Of a stretch of 64,000 bases of DNA, positions 1 through 44,706 are shown in pieces. The position numbers were made by a program, and so were the translations under genes. Location of the stretch: NCBI GenBank assembly GCA_963924555.1, contig OZ004592.1, forward strand, positions 4,650,001 to 4,714,000, given 5' to 3'. Position 1 is the stretch's first letter. Every line of letters begins with the position of its first letter. Under the pieces are notes generated by a model. It saw only the letters and a list, made by a program, of their open reading frames with translations, ran no database searches and was not told where the DNA came from. This stretch comes from Crambe crambe (taxonomy: Eukaryota > Porifera > Demospongiae > Poecilosclerida > Crambeidae).

Positions 1-2322
<2,322 letters not shown>

Positions 2323-2771
2323 ATTCATTTAGTGTATAACATTATTCTCTTTGTATTTGTATGCAATAGCTAGTTATGGCTTGAGTGATAGCTAGCTAAT
2401 AACTATGCCCATTAGCTTATACTTTTTGTGATAACCACTGTGTCGATTGAATGAGATAATAAAACTTTGTTGTTAGGTATAGGTGTACAACTGTAGTCTC
2501 TATAGCTAATGTCCTTGTTATTGCTATAACAGTAACCAGCTTGCTTACCGTTTTCACAATGTGGCTAAATTTGGAAGCACTAGTAGTTATAAACTGTAAC
2601 AGTTTTTTACTCTTCGCTTCATTGAACCACAGGTCTCTTGGCAAAACAGTAGGAAGACCCCAAGAGAAATAGCTATTTAATAGCCATAGCTAGAGCCTAG
2701 CCGGTATAGCTGCGTAGTAGCTGGTTATACAGTACAGTTGTAAATAATAAAGGAAGCGTGATTACTTGGTC
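2323..2771. other. intergenic, no gene seen
   Basis: A 449-bp AT-rich gap between the ABCC stop and the beta-helix gene start. No open frame with coding character, no tRNA-like fold and no clear repeat is visible. It presumably holds the 3' UTR of the first gene and the promoter of the second. Confidence 0.5.
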
Positions 2772-5700
2772 ATGACTACTCAGGCTGAATTCTATTTTCT
2801 TACTCTATTAATAGTTTTTTCAATGTGCTCAGCAGCTGAATTGGTCCTGCGTGTGGACAGAGAAAGAGGAGTGGATGAGTTGAGTTGTCTCCAGTATAAT
2901 GGAGTATGCAAGAGCTTGGAATACATTTCAAATAAACTCGGAAGGAATTGTTATGGATTGGTCATTAACATTCAGAGTAAGCAGCTACACTTGGAGAATG
3001 TGATCAATTTCGAGGATTGCTCATCTCTCAGCATTTATGGCAGGAAAAACTCTTCCAGTACAATTTTGTGTAGGATTCGTGAAGAGAGTGGATTCCAGTT
3101 CAGAAATGTAAGCGATTGTAATATGCTTGACCTTGATATTCATTCATGCGGACATTACATTGGGCTCATTAATAGTGCAGCTGCAATGCACATTCACCTG
3201 TGCAATAGTGTTACACTATACAACATCAAGTTCACTAACAGTAATTCAACAGCTCTGATTTTATCAGACACCTCGGGAATTATCTCAATTCAAAACTCGA
3301 AATTTGTCAGCAACACTCGGCAAAAGCAAATAATAACCAACAATGCATTCCCAGGTGGGGTCCATATCCAGATAGCTCAAACTAACCCTCATGTAATGAC
3401 AAAATACATCTTCATGAACAATACTTTTCTGCACAACAAGGAGAACTTCATATTAACTATTAAGCCACAACAATCACTCAATGACACCCCGAAACTCTCT
3501 ACGACCTATGGGTATGGATTAGGTGGTGGGATGGGAATTATATTCATGAACCATACTCAAAACGTCACCATGAGTATTGTTAAAAGTAACTTTTCCAATA
3601 ATGAAGCCCACACGGGAGGAGGTTTGTATGTTCACTTCCAGGATAACGCTGATAATAACACTGTTCAGATCATTGAGTCCAATTTCAGTGGCAATATAGC
3701 AACTGCAGGTGGTGGTTTGGGAATAGGAATGGACAAAGTGAACATCAGAGGTAACTATGTTATGGTATCAAACTCTACGTTCAGTCAAAACAGAGCCAGT
3801 TATGGAGGAGGTACTGTGGTATACACTATACATGGTGACAGGGCTCAGGAAAGCAATGATATGAAGTTCCTCATCTTCCAAAATTGCACATGGGAGAATA
3901 ATTCTGGAAACTATAGTCCAGCAGTTGATGTTGGAGCTTTCAGAGCTGATCAATTTAATCTTGGATACCTTCTTACTCCAGTTTTCATAAACTGCTCTTT
4001 CTACTCAAATACCCTCCTCAAGGTGAACAAGGAGTATTATAATTACATCAATGCTGGGGTTTTTGTTATTTCATCATGTACTGTTTTCTTTGGAGGAAAC
4101 ACAATATTCTTTAGGAACAAGTATACGGCATTGAAGTTAACTTCAGGTAAAATCGAACTCCTTGAAGGGTCACTATTAAACTTCACCTCAAATGAAGGCA
4201 AAAAGGGAGGAGCCATAGCCATGTATGGCTTCTCTGCATTAGTGGGGAATAGGAACTGCTTGCTTTATTTCCATGGTAACTCTGCAACAATAGCAGGAGG
4301 GGCTATTTTTCATCAAACGATAGAGCAGAGGGAATATGTCGAAGGAAAGAGCTGTTTCTTGCAGCACGCACCACCTGAGAACCTCACTCTCAAGGAGAGA
4401 AATTTAACATTTATGTTTATCAACAACTCAGCACCTGAAGATGGGACTGCTATTTATTCTGCTTCATTTTATGCATGTTTCTATTCGTACCTTAATGACC
4501 TGAAAAGCCACGACCTCATTGAATTCTTCAAGTACATAGGATGGTTTCAATTCAATGATTCACAGGATGGTAGCACTGGTCTTGGTACTGATGGGTTTCA
4601 GTTTGAATACAATCAAAGCATACTCAATGCTGTCCCAGGAGAGAGGATCACTGTCCCCATATCGATTCTTAATGAATTTCAACACCAAACCCTAACCCGA
4701 TTAATAGTAATTGATGAGAATAATCCTCTGAACTATATGCTTTTCACTAACAATGCTGTACAGGTGTTTGGAGAGCCAAAGAATCGAACTACTCTTGAGT
4801 TCCAAACACAAGATACATTAAGAATTTCATATTATGGTGTAAGTTTGAGATTTTTGGATTGCCCTCCAGGGTATTACTTTGATCCTAGTGCAAAATCGTG
4901 CAACTGCAGTGCAGACAACACTAAATTCTTGTACAAACCTATCATCAAGTGTAATTATTCTCTTTTTCGAGCCTACATTTTACGAGGTTATTGGGCTGGA
5001 TTATATGAATATACAAATGGCACGAAACTTTATACATCTTCCACTGCCTTAACTCATTTCTATCCACAGTATGTAATCAATGAGTCAAATTACATCTATT
5101 TGCTGCCAAAAAGCATGGAAGAGTTGGATCTCTTTATGTGTGGGAAAGACCGATCAGGAATTCTGTGTGAGCAATGCAGCAGGAACTTATCGGCTTACTA
5201 TCACTCCAGAAGCAACAAGTGCGGCCCAAAGACCCTTTGCCATTTTGGTATCCTGTTTTATACTTTATCAGAGCTTCTTCCTGTTGTTATTTTATTTGGC
5301 ATCATCATACGTTACGATATCAGTTTCACCTCAGGACATTGGAACGGACTTGTCTTTTACTCACAAGTTGTTGATCTCGTTACCATCAACTTGAATATTC
5401 TAAATATTCCAAACCATTTAGCCACTTCAGTCAAAATTCTTGGGTACTTAGATGTAGGATACAGGCTCATTTACAATGTTTTAAATTTTGACTTCTTTAG
5501 CGTTGAACCGTTATCATTTTGTCTATGGAAAGGTGCAGCAGTAATGGATATCATTGTGATTAAATACATAACAACCTTATTCACCTTTGTGCTGGTATTT
5601 TTGCTAATCCGAATGATGAATAGCCGATGTTTAATCTGCTTCAGAAGAAATCTAAGAATCGAGCGCTCTGTGACCCAAGGACTCTCTGCTTTCCTCATCT

Positions 5701-6499
5701 TGTGCTATTCACAATGCACCAAAACCACATTTCAGATCCTCAGCATGCAGATGCTCCTTAGCAACGAAGGAAGTCCAGAAATTCCAGTCACTCAGTATGG
5801 AGGTCTATACCTTACTTTGGATCGAAACACTTGATATATGCTATTCCAGCACTCTGCTGTCTATTGACGATGATCTTTCTTCCTCTTCTGTACCTGTTTG
5901 TCTTACCATTATTGCTCAAAATTCTGGGTGTATGTGGATTAAGTGAGCACTATCTTGTGACTGGAGTTCTCAAGCTGATATGCCAGCAAAAACTGATGCC
6001 AATATTGGATGCGTTTCAATCGTGCTTCAAGAATGAAACGAGATTTTTTGCTGGAATGTATTTCCTGTATAGAACAGCGATTCTGGCAGCAGTGACATTC
6101 AGCAGAAATGAAATTCAGCTATATGGAACTGTAGAACTGATTTTCCTCATGATTCTAGGAATACACGCTATTGTCCAGCCATACAAGCAGGAGAGGCATA
6201 ATATGATAGATGCAACATTGTTTTTGAACTTGGCTATTATCAATGGACTGAATATCTTTATCAATGTTGCTTCAGAAACCAATTTAGAATACAACAGGTC
6301 AACTGGTGTATTCTCAATCATTATTTCAGTCATCCAGTTGGTGTTGGTTTATTTTCCAGTGGTTGCTATCATTTTCAAGATTCTTTTCAACTTCATCACT
6401 AGAAGATTGTCATCAAACTCTGAAAGCATAGATTCTTCACTTCAAGATCGATCTGATTCAAACAGTAACATCCCATTACTTTTGAGTGCACGATCATAG
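2772..6499 (+). CDS. secreted-type beta-helix protein with C-terminal multi-pass membrane domain (frameshifted)
   Basis: The ATG at 2772 is followed by a hydrophobic signal peptide (about 22 residues ending CSAAE). The ectodomain (to about residue 700) carries repeated Asn-rich turns with N-x-A-x-x-GGG motifs (HTGGG, TAGGG, SYGGG, KGGA, AGGA). This is the pattern of POMP/pectin-lyase-like right-handed beta-helix repeats. A Cys-rich stretch follows (CPPGYYF, CSADN, CEQC), then about eight hydrophobic segments to the end. Apart from the break the gene has no introns, unlike its neighbours. The frame ends at TGA 5832-5834, but the membrane domain continues at once in another frame (about 5810-6499, TAG). 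One base appears to be missing near 5808-5810. A 47-bp intron at 5803-5849 would also restore frame but would remove a stretch resembling the rest of the domain. Function unknown; similar architectures are common in sponges and cnidarians (general knowledge). Confidence 0.75.
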
Positions 6500-6563
6500 A
6501 ACTTTCGTGATTTTTGTTACACTGCTGTTAATACTCCTTTTTTTTTATTTTTTTTTTTTAATT

Positions 6564-8345
6564 GCAGCGAGCGAGCGAAGCGAGTGAGCTGACTCTCAGG
6601 TCATGACTCATTGAAATTTTAAATATATACATGTATATATATATATCTAGGTCTACACTCCAAAATGCCCCAGGCGTACGTACGTACGTACGTGTCGTGC
6701 AATAGTAGCGCCCCTGCGCGTGCATTTATGCGCATGCTCCAGTTGCAATTGCTTGATTGATTTCTACATCGCTTTGTATACAAGTGAATGCAAAAAATTT
6801 CTTCGAAATAAAAATGTGAAGTAGGGATGCTATTATAACTGCAGCTTCATTATGAAAACCAAGTACTGCAGCATCGAAGCAGTATGGCCCAAAAATCTAG
6901 CTGGAATATGTATTATAACTGCATGCAAGAGAGTGAACTTAGTGAAGTGACCCTTACCCAACATCAAGTACGAGATACTATTCCTACTTCACTCCCTTGG
7001 CCCTTGATCATGGGAGTGAAGTAGGAATAGTATCTTGTACTTGATGATGGGTAAGGGTCACTTCACTAAGTTCACTCTCTTGCATGCAGTTATAATACAT
7101 ATTCCAGCTAGATTTTTGGGCCATACTGCTTCGATGCTGCAGTACTTGGTTTTCATAATGAAGCTGCAGTTATAATAGCATCCCTACTTCACATTTTTAT
7201 TTCGAAGAAATTTTTTGCATTCACTTGTTTGCATTCTTTTTCTTTGTGATTATGAAAATTGATAGACACTAAAGGCTTCCTTGATTGAACTAAATTTATT
7301 TAATGATCAGTATTTCATTCTGTTCAGGGAGGAGAGTTTGAAGGATGATCATCTGCAGTGTAATGGAGTACTGAAAGGAGTGAACATTACAGCATTAGCT
7401 AATTGTTACATACTGAACATCATCAGATAATGAATGAAGACCTTGGCTATAGGTAAACTTAAGCTTACGTGGCTCCGCCCATAAGCCCCGCCCCCTTCAA
7501 AATGGCGTAGAAAGATAAGCAGCTGTGTTCCGAGTGCTATCGAATAGTGAAGTAGAGCCTTAGTCAAAACTAATAGCAAAAGATCAGCCTCTAGGTGCCG
7601 CTCTAACAGATGGCCAAAGCAGAATTTTGATGACTATAGCCAGTAAGCCGGTACGTCGATCTTATTATTATTATTATCCTTATTATTATAAAGAAAAAGA
7701 ACGAAAAGTCAATTTTAGAACTCGTTTTTTTCTTATGTTGGCGAATGAATTTTTGGCTTTTGAACATTCTCCTCTCTTCTTTGTAGATATAATAATTCAC
7801 TGTAGCCTTCTGAGAACCTGTAGAGTAAGGGTAGAAGAGAAAGAAGAGTTTTTAGTTTATACTGTCCTATGGACTTTGACCTGCCATCCCTACTTAGAGA
7901 GTGCTACCGCACTCTCTGATAGCATGGTGGATAGTATGGCTAGGCTTATCTAAGTGGATTGTAGGCACTAGACATATCCAAGTGCTTTGTGGTAAGTACT
8001 TAGCTTTCTATGCATGCAGCTGCCTGCCACTTAGCTACATAACACAACAGCAAAGCAAGCTCAACATTTCTACAGCCTTTTGGGCAGCAGGCACAAGAGG
8101 CTTATCTAAGCGGCTTGTAGGCACTAGGCTTATCTAAGTGCTTTGAGGTAAGCATGTATGCAGCTGCCTGCCACCACTTACATGATTCTTAGCAATATCA
8201 AGCACTGAAGCCTATCAGCTACTTTAATTGCTCACTGTCAAATGCTGCACATTGCTATAGATACTCAACAGCAAATGAAAATCGTTGAAGAATACTTGCT
8301 TGCTCGCTCGCTGTCAACTGAATGTTGAACATTGCCCTAGTTGGC
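6564..8345. repeat. mosaic repeat block, copy 1
   Basis: A chain of modules that recur in other orders at 43.98-44.5, 49.8-50.9, 52.9-53.6 and 56.4-61.7 kb. They include a GCGAGCGAGCGAAGCGAG end, an ATCTAGGTCTACACTCC module with an ACGT microsatellite, a foldback, a GC-box/AAAATGGCG module (7467-7515), a TTA microsatellite and an AGAGAGTGC...GCACTCTCT small palindrome (7896-7917). The block ends with an AAGTGCTTTG/CAGCTGCCTGCC module ending near TTGCCCTAG. No protein of its own is evident. The modules look like a non-autonomous element assembled from nested insertions. Confidence 0.7.
6781..7227. repeat. long foldback (inverted repeat) element, copy 1
   Basis: Two arms of about 215 bp, 6781-6995 and 7012-7227, are near-perfect reverse complements around a loop of about 15 bp (TTGGCCCTTGATCAT). 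The ends read CAAGTGAATGCAAAAAATTT. Transcribed, it would form a long double-stranded hairpin. Related copies lie at 49854-50111, 56953-57294 and 58390-58836. Confidence 0.9.
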
Positions 8346-8858
8346 GAGCGAAGCGAGCCTCTCTCCGGTCATGTCAACGGGAGCTCGAGATATATATATA
8401 TTTTTAGAACATGGCTTGATTGATTCCTGCAATCTGATTGGTCAGTTAGAGGTAGACTAGTTCACTTATTTACTGGGAGGTGTCTACATATATACTTACC
8501 TCCTCTCAGGGCATAGGTAAGTCTACATATATTCACCCCGTGCCTGATTAGAACTTAGCAACGCACTAACCGTTTCCAAGGAAGTAGCTGTAGCGCTGAG
8601 ATTTTATGGCAAGAACAACGTAGACATCACAGATGAACTGAACAACCGCAGCGTATTCTAAGGTAAGGCCAGAGCCAGGGCCAGGGATGGAGCTCGAGTG
8701 AGGTAGAGGGCAGCTTGGGTTGCTACAGTAGTCTAGCTCGTCTGTTATGTCTCGATTGTTCACCTCAAATAGTCTAAGCATGGCGAGTCGCCGAGTATTT
8801 GAAACTAGCTAGCTAGCTATAGCGATAGGTTGTCAAGGTTATTGCCATGTTCTAAATT

Positions 8859-8999
8859 AGTTAGACACCTCGACCAACGGGATTTACCGTCTGTATAAAC
8901 CCTCAGGCCCCTAGTAGCGCCCTCGCTACGCTCGGGACCCTACAGCCCAGGGCCTTCGGGTTTATACAGACGGTAGATCCCTCGGTCTCGTTGTCTAAC
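8859..8999. repeat. short GC-rich inverted repeat (MITE-like)
   Basis: Left end GTTAGACACCTCGACCAACG and right end mirror each other imperfectly around a GC-rich centre. The inner arms share TTTATACAGACGGTA and its complement. About 140 bp with no coding capacity, which fits a small non-autonomous transposon. Confidence 0.65.
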
Positions 9000-9320
9000 T
9001 ATTATATATACGTACGTCAATAGCTAGCGGGCATAGTTAATAATACGCATGCGCACGTTCGTTTGACCTTTGACCCCACAAATGAAACATGCCCATATGC
9101 ATAGCACTTAGAACAACAGCTAGAGCTTATTGCTTTCTACAGCATTTTGTCATAGAGGCACTAAGTGGATTGTAGGCGCTTGGCTTGCTTGTTGCTTGTG
9201 GTAAGCATTATACAGCCTCCTATGTATGCAGCTACAATATCTTAGTAAGTCAAAGTACAAATGACTTTCACCAACTGCTTCGCTCGCCAATTGAATATGT
9301 TACACGAACATACCCTAGTA
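9000..9320. repeat. mosaic repeat module, inverted copy of 53.2-53.56 kb
   Basis: The stretch around 9050-9315 (CGTTCGTTTGACC..., CACTAAGTGGATTGTAGGCG, TTCACCAACTGCTTCGCTCG, ACACGAACATACCCTAG) recurs in reverse complement at about 53215-53520. No gene is seen. Between 9320 and 9492 there is only an A-rich stretch with an AAAT microsatellite and the presumed promoter of the next gene. Confidence 0.7.
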
Positions 9321-9492
9321 CTCCTCGATTTGCGCATGCGCATAAATAAAGAAAAAAAGAAAAAAAAAGTTTTTCTACGTACCCGCCCAAAAAAAATAAT
9401 AAATAAATAAATAAATAAATAAATCGTATCGTATGCTGGTCACATGATATTCGATTGTGATCTACGTAGACCACACCTTCATCATAGAAAAC

Positions 9493-10783
9493 ATGGCTGA
9501 TCAACAAGTATGTAGACATGTATTGTAGGTACCCTATATATATACTTCAATACTCTAGATCCCAGTCCAAGCAAGTGTGGAGGATCCCAAGAAGACTGGT
9601 CGCTCCCAGTCCATCCAGTGTTCTGCTGATGGCAGTGAAGAGTGTGGCACCAAGATGATAGCCCATGGAAGGACACTCTATGAGGGCGAACATTCCTTAT
9701 CCCTGGATTCTGGCATGGTAAAGTATAGGCTTACCTACATTGAATTAGCTGATAAGTTATTAGTATTACTTCTACATTATTCAGATGAGAAATTTGACTA
9801 TTGAAGCACAAATTGAGGCTGCATTGGCGAGGTTTCGAGAAGAGGTTAGCTATGTCCTGTTTCAGAGTAATATTAGCCTCACTAGCTACATGCACGTTTA
9901 GAAGAGGTTAGCTATGTCCTGTTTCAGAGTAATATTAGCCTCACTAGCTACATGCACGTTTAGATGGATGAAAAGATTAAGAGATTGGAAGAAACAAGCA
10001 GGGAATTGAAGAGGATAACTGAAGAAAAGGAAAAACTCAAACAAGAGCTTGATGCAGAGAGAAAGGAAAAAGAGGAAAAGAGTGAAAAAGTATGGTTTGT
10101 TATGTAGCATGGCAAAACAGTGTGTGCCAGTGTCTAGTATATTTGTAGACCCTAATTAAATTATTTTGAAAGATTAAAAAGTTGGAAGAGGAGAAGTCCA
10201 AATTAGAAGAAACAATTCAGTATCTGCGAGAAGAAGTTTCTATTTTGAGGGAAAAGATTGATATTGCTGTGAATCATGGTGAATACCTCCAGAAGCAATT
10301 GGATACGGTGAGTTGATGATTTATGTATGATCTTGGCTTTGATCTTGACTTTGACCTACGGTTTTTGTCTCGGTACAGATGCAGCCCAAGGAAAGAAACC
10401 CAATGAAAGAAGTAAAGAGTGCACGGCATGTACATGTGTTGTGTGTTATATTTGTTTTATGCTTTTACTTTTAAATTTTAACTGTAGAATGATGATCTAA
10501 TGGAGAAAATATGTGCTGCTATCAAAGTTGTATTGCAGGAGGACCAATGTACAAAGTCACAGCAAGTGGAGCAAGGTAGCAGCTAATGTGCTGTGTGCTT
10601 TGTGTATGCATCTCTTATACACATGCAGATATGAAGTCTATGATTGTGAAAGTGGTTGATGTTAAACAAGAGTACAAAAATGGTAACGGTGGCAGAGAAG
10701 CCACTAATATGAATAATATGAATGGTTCGCATCCTCCTCCTCCTGTCTCTAACCAAGCAGCAGCTGAGCAAAACAATACCTAG
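9493..10783 (+). CDS. coiled-coil protein, 262 aa, eight exons
   Basis: Exons are 9493-9507, 9559-9717, 9785-9844, 9964-10089, 10173-10307, 10379-10429, 10488-10575 and 10629-10783 (TAG), all with GT..AG borders. Together they give 789 nt. Residues about 60-165 are a charged heptad-type coiled coil rich in E, K and L (KIKRLEETSRELK, IKKLEEEKSKLEE). The N-terminus (residues 6-58) is polar and includes KKTGRSQSI. The C-terminus is Asn/Pro/Gln-rich with a PPPP run. There is no signal peptide or membrane segment, so it is probably cytosolic or nuclear. An AATAAA-rich stretch follows the stop (about 10788). The individual exons are too short to stand out as open frames. I do not recognise the family; a scaffold or adaptor role is only a guess. 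Confidence 0.75.
9841..9963 (+). repeat. 62-bp tandem duplication carrying a splice donor
   Basis: The sequence starting AGAGGTTAGCTATGTCCTG at 9841 is repeated from 9903. Each copy carries the exon-3 end AGAG|GTTAGC, so intron 3 of the coiled-coil gene has two identical candidate donors (9845 and 9907). Use of the second would insert the intervening 62 bases and shift the frame. Confidence 0.85.
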
Positions 10784-11066
10784 CTATAAATAAAATAAAA
10801 ATAAAAAATTAAAAAAATCAAAGCTCATAATTATTGTGGGGGAGGGATCCAGGGAAAGGATTGTCAGTAAGGATTGAGAAATAGGTAGTGGCTTACATTT
10901 GAAATGTGTGAACCCATAAACCATAGGACCCCAATTCAAATCCCCTGAACCTTTGTGCACTAGGTATGGCTTCCATCTAATACATAATCATGCACAACAA
11001 AGTAGATTTAAAATGGTCATTGAAGTAATGATCAAAAAGAGAATAAATAATTATTATGGTACGTTA

Positions 11067-20185
<9,119 letters not shown>

Positions 20186-20310
20186 TTTCTAATGTGGGTG
20201 TGGCATGATGCGCGCGCGATAATTCGCTTAATTTAATTATAATGACTAATGTACGTGTTAGTAAAAAATTATTATGATTAACGTAACGTAGTCTACAGTA
20301 ATTGATTTAG
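20186..20310 (-). promoter_or_regulatory. 125-bp gap between ABCC gene B end and gene A start
   Basis: Gene B stops at 20311 and gene A starts at 20185 on the same strand, so one gap holds the gene B 3' end and the gene A promoter. It contains a CGCGCGCG run at about 20210-20218 and no TATA box that I can support. Confidence 0.45.
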
Positions 20311-28514
<8,204 letters not shown>

Positions 28515-28653
28515 GTTTTGCAATAATTTCTCCTTCTGCAGCAAATATATATAGCTGATTGACCCCACCCACCCGGCCAGCGACGTCGCGCGCGCACCAT
28601 ACCACGCCCACCCCGATATTGCTGAAGATGCTTTACCTCTATATTTGCCCGCT
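28515..28653. promoter_or_regulatory. 139-bp head-to-head (bidirectional) promoter region
   Basis: ABCC gene B starts at 28514 on the minus strand and gene C at 28654 on the plus strand. Only 139 bp separate the start codons. The gap is GC-rich for this genome (CGACGTCGCGCGCGC around 28582), with a CRE-like ACGT core and CCACCC/CGCCC boxes. A shared bidirectional promoter is the simplest reading; 5' UTR exons could still lie elsewhere. Confidence 0.6.
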
Positions 28654-35836
<7,183 letters not shown>

Positions 35837-36096
35837 GCTCTAAAATTAATTAAGATGGTGTCTATTTAATATTAATTATTATCAAAAGTCATGACGTCAT
35901 GGTATTATATTGACGACCCTGTGCCATGTACAGTCTAGTACATAATAATACAGCATATAGGGCCTTGCGTTGGTGGGGGTGTGGCTTGCGAGAAAAAGGA
36001 GGTAAAGGGTCGGCAACGCCAGACTAGCCTAGGGCATGCGGCATGGCATGATATCGACATCGAACCTAGTTAGCTACTAGCTACGTATCTCTGCTG
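35837..36096 (+). promoter_or_regulatory. 260-bp gap between ABCC genes C and D
   Basis: Holds the 3' end of gene C and the presumed promoter of gene D. A CATGCGGCATGGCATGATAT stretch lies about 50 bp before the gene D ATG. No defined box can be supported. Confidence 0.4.
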
Positions 36097-43397
<7,301 letters not shown>

Positions 43398-43792
43398 GCT
43401 CTAAAATTAATTAATAAGGCTATAATTTTAATATTTATTATCATTAAAAATTTGTCACAACATCATGGTATTATATCTAGTTTATTGTGCCATGTACAGT
43501 ACAGCATAAAGGGAGCCTGTAATTTTCAAATTTGGGCTCACTTTGGGGTTCAAAGGTCAATTACCAGCTATTTAATACTCTTGTATTAATAATTATTGTG
43601 AATGGTGCCACATACACTTTATCACAATGTTGTCAGCCATTGGAGTTAACTCTGGTTATCCTTTTTGCCAAGTCCGTAAAGTGAGGGAGATTGAAGAGAA
43701 AAAAACATTACAGTATTGCTGGTATTTAAAATCCCAAAAGAATAAACTATCCAGGACCGTCCATGACATCAGCTCCCTAGAGTTCTACAGCG
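43398..43792. other. intergenic, no supported gene
   Basis: 3' flank of ABCC gene D. A 60-codon frame at 43627-43809 runs into a MITE and shows no homology that I recognise, so it is not called. Confidence 0.4.
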
Positions 43793-43929
43793 GATTGCAG
43801 GTTGCTTGACACTAGTACTTAAGTCACCGAAGTCACATGGACCAATCAGATTTGCAGGCAATGATGTCAGCATGTCCATGTGACCTTGCTGGCTGAAGTA
43901 CTAGTACTAGTGTCAAGCAACCTGCAATC
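43793..43929. repeat. 137-bp MITE-like inverted repeat
   Basis: GATTGCAGGTTGCTTGACAC at the left end is exactly inverted at the right end (43910-43929). Inner arms around GTCACATGGA/TCCATGTGAC also pair. Non-coding. Confidence 0.85.
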
Positions 43930-43981
43930 ATAGACTATATAGGTTCCAACATGGACTGGAAACGCCTATTAAATTAATACT

Positions 43982-44512
43982 AGGGCAATGTTCAACATTC
44001 AGTTGAAAGCGAGCGAGCAAGCAAGTATTCTTCAACGATTTTCATTTGCTGTTGAGTATCTATAGCAATGTGCAGCATTTGACAGTGAGCAATTAAAGTA
44101 GCTGATAGGCTTCAGTGCTTGATATTGCTAAGAGTCATGTAAGTGGTGGCAGGCAGCTGCATAAATGCTTACCTCAAAGCACTTAGATAAGCCTAGTGCC
44201 TACAAGCCGCTTAGATAAGCCTCTTGTGCCTGCTGTAGAAATGTTGAGCTTGCTTTGCTGTTGTGTTATGTAGCTAAGTGTCAGGCAGCTGCATGCATAG
44301 AAAGCTAAATACTTACCACAAAGCACTTGGATATGTCTAGTGCCTACAATCCACTTAGATAAGCCTAGCCCTACTATCCACCATGCTATATATGTAGAAA
44401 TCAATCAAGCAATTGCAACTGGAGCATGCGCATAAATGCACGCGCAGGGGCGCTACTATTGCACGACACGTACGTACGTACGTACGTACGCCTGGGGCAT
44501 TTTGGAGTGTAG
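43982..44512. repeat. mosaic repeat block, copy 2 (left part, interrupted)
   Basis: Reverse-complement relative of the end of copy 1 (AGGGCAATGTTCAACATTCA and the GCTTACCTCAAAGCACTTAG module), then the GGGGCATTTTGGAGTGTAG module. It is interrupted at 44512 by the transposon and resumes at 49843 with ACCTAGATATA. Confidence 0.8.
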
Positions 44513-44673
44513 TACGGTGGCTTTTTAGGGCCACTTCCTTCAATTCCAGTTCCACTCTACTGCCACTCTACTTCCACTCTGTCATAGCAATTTCCACTCT
44601 ACTTCCACTCTGTCATGCCGATTTACACTCTACTTCCACTCCAATTCCACTCTATTTCCACTCTGCTTCCACT
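44513..44673 (+). repeat. left terminal inverted repeat of the 5.3-kb transposon
   Basis: Pairs with 49676-49836 at 160 of 161 positions. After the first 35 bp it consists of CCACTCT motifs every 10-11 bp (TTCCACTCTACTTCCACTC), a likely array of transposase-binding sites. The transposase ATG lies 34 bp inside its inner edge. Confidence 0.92.
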
Positions 44674-44706
44674 TTGTTCCTGATTAGCTAATTTAAGAGT
44701 TGAAGA

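Noticed and set aside
43627..43809. 60-codon ORF downstream of ABCC gene D
   Set aside because: Runs into a MITE, with no homology recognised and no splice partners.
44413..44691. ORF of 92 codons over the left terminal repeat
   Set aside because: It crosses the transposon boundary and reads the periodic CCACTCT motifs.
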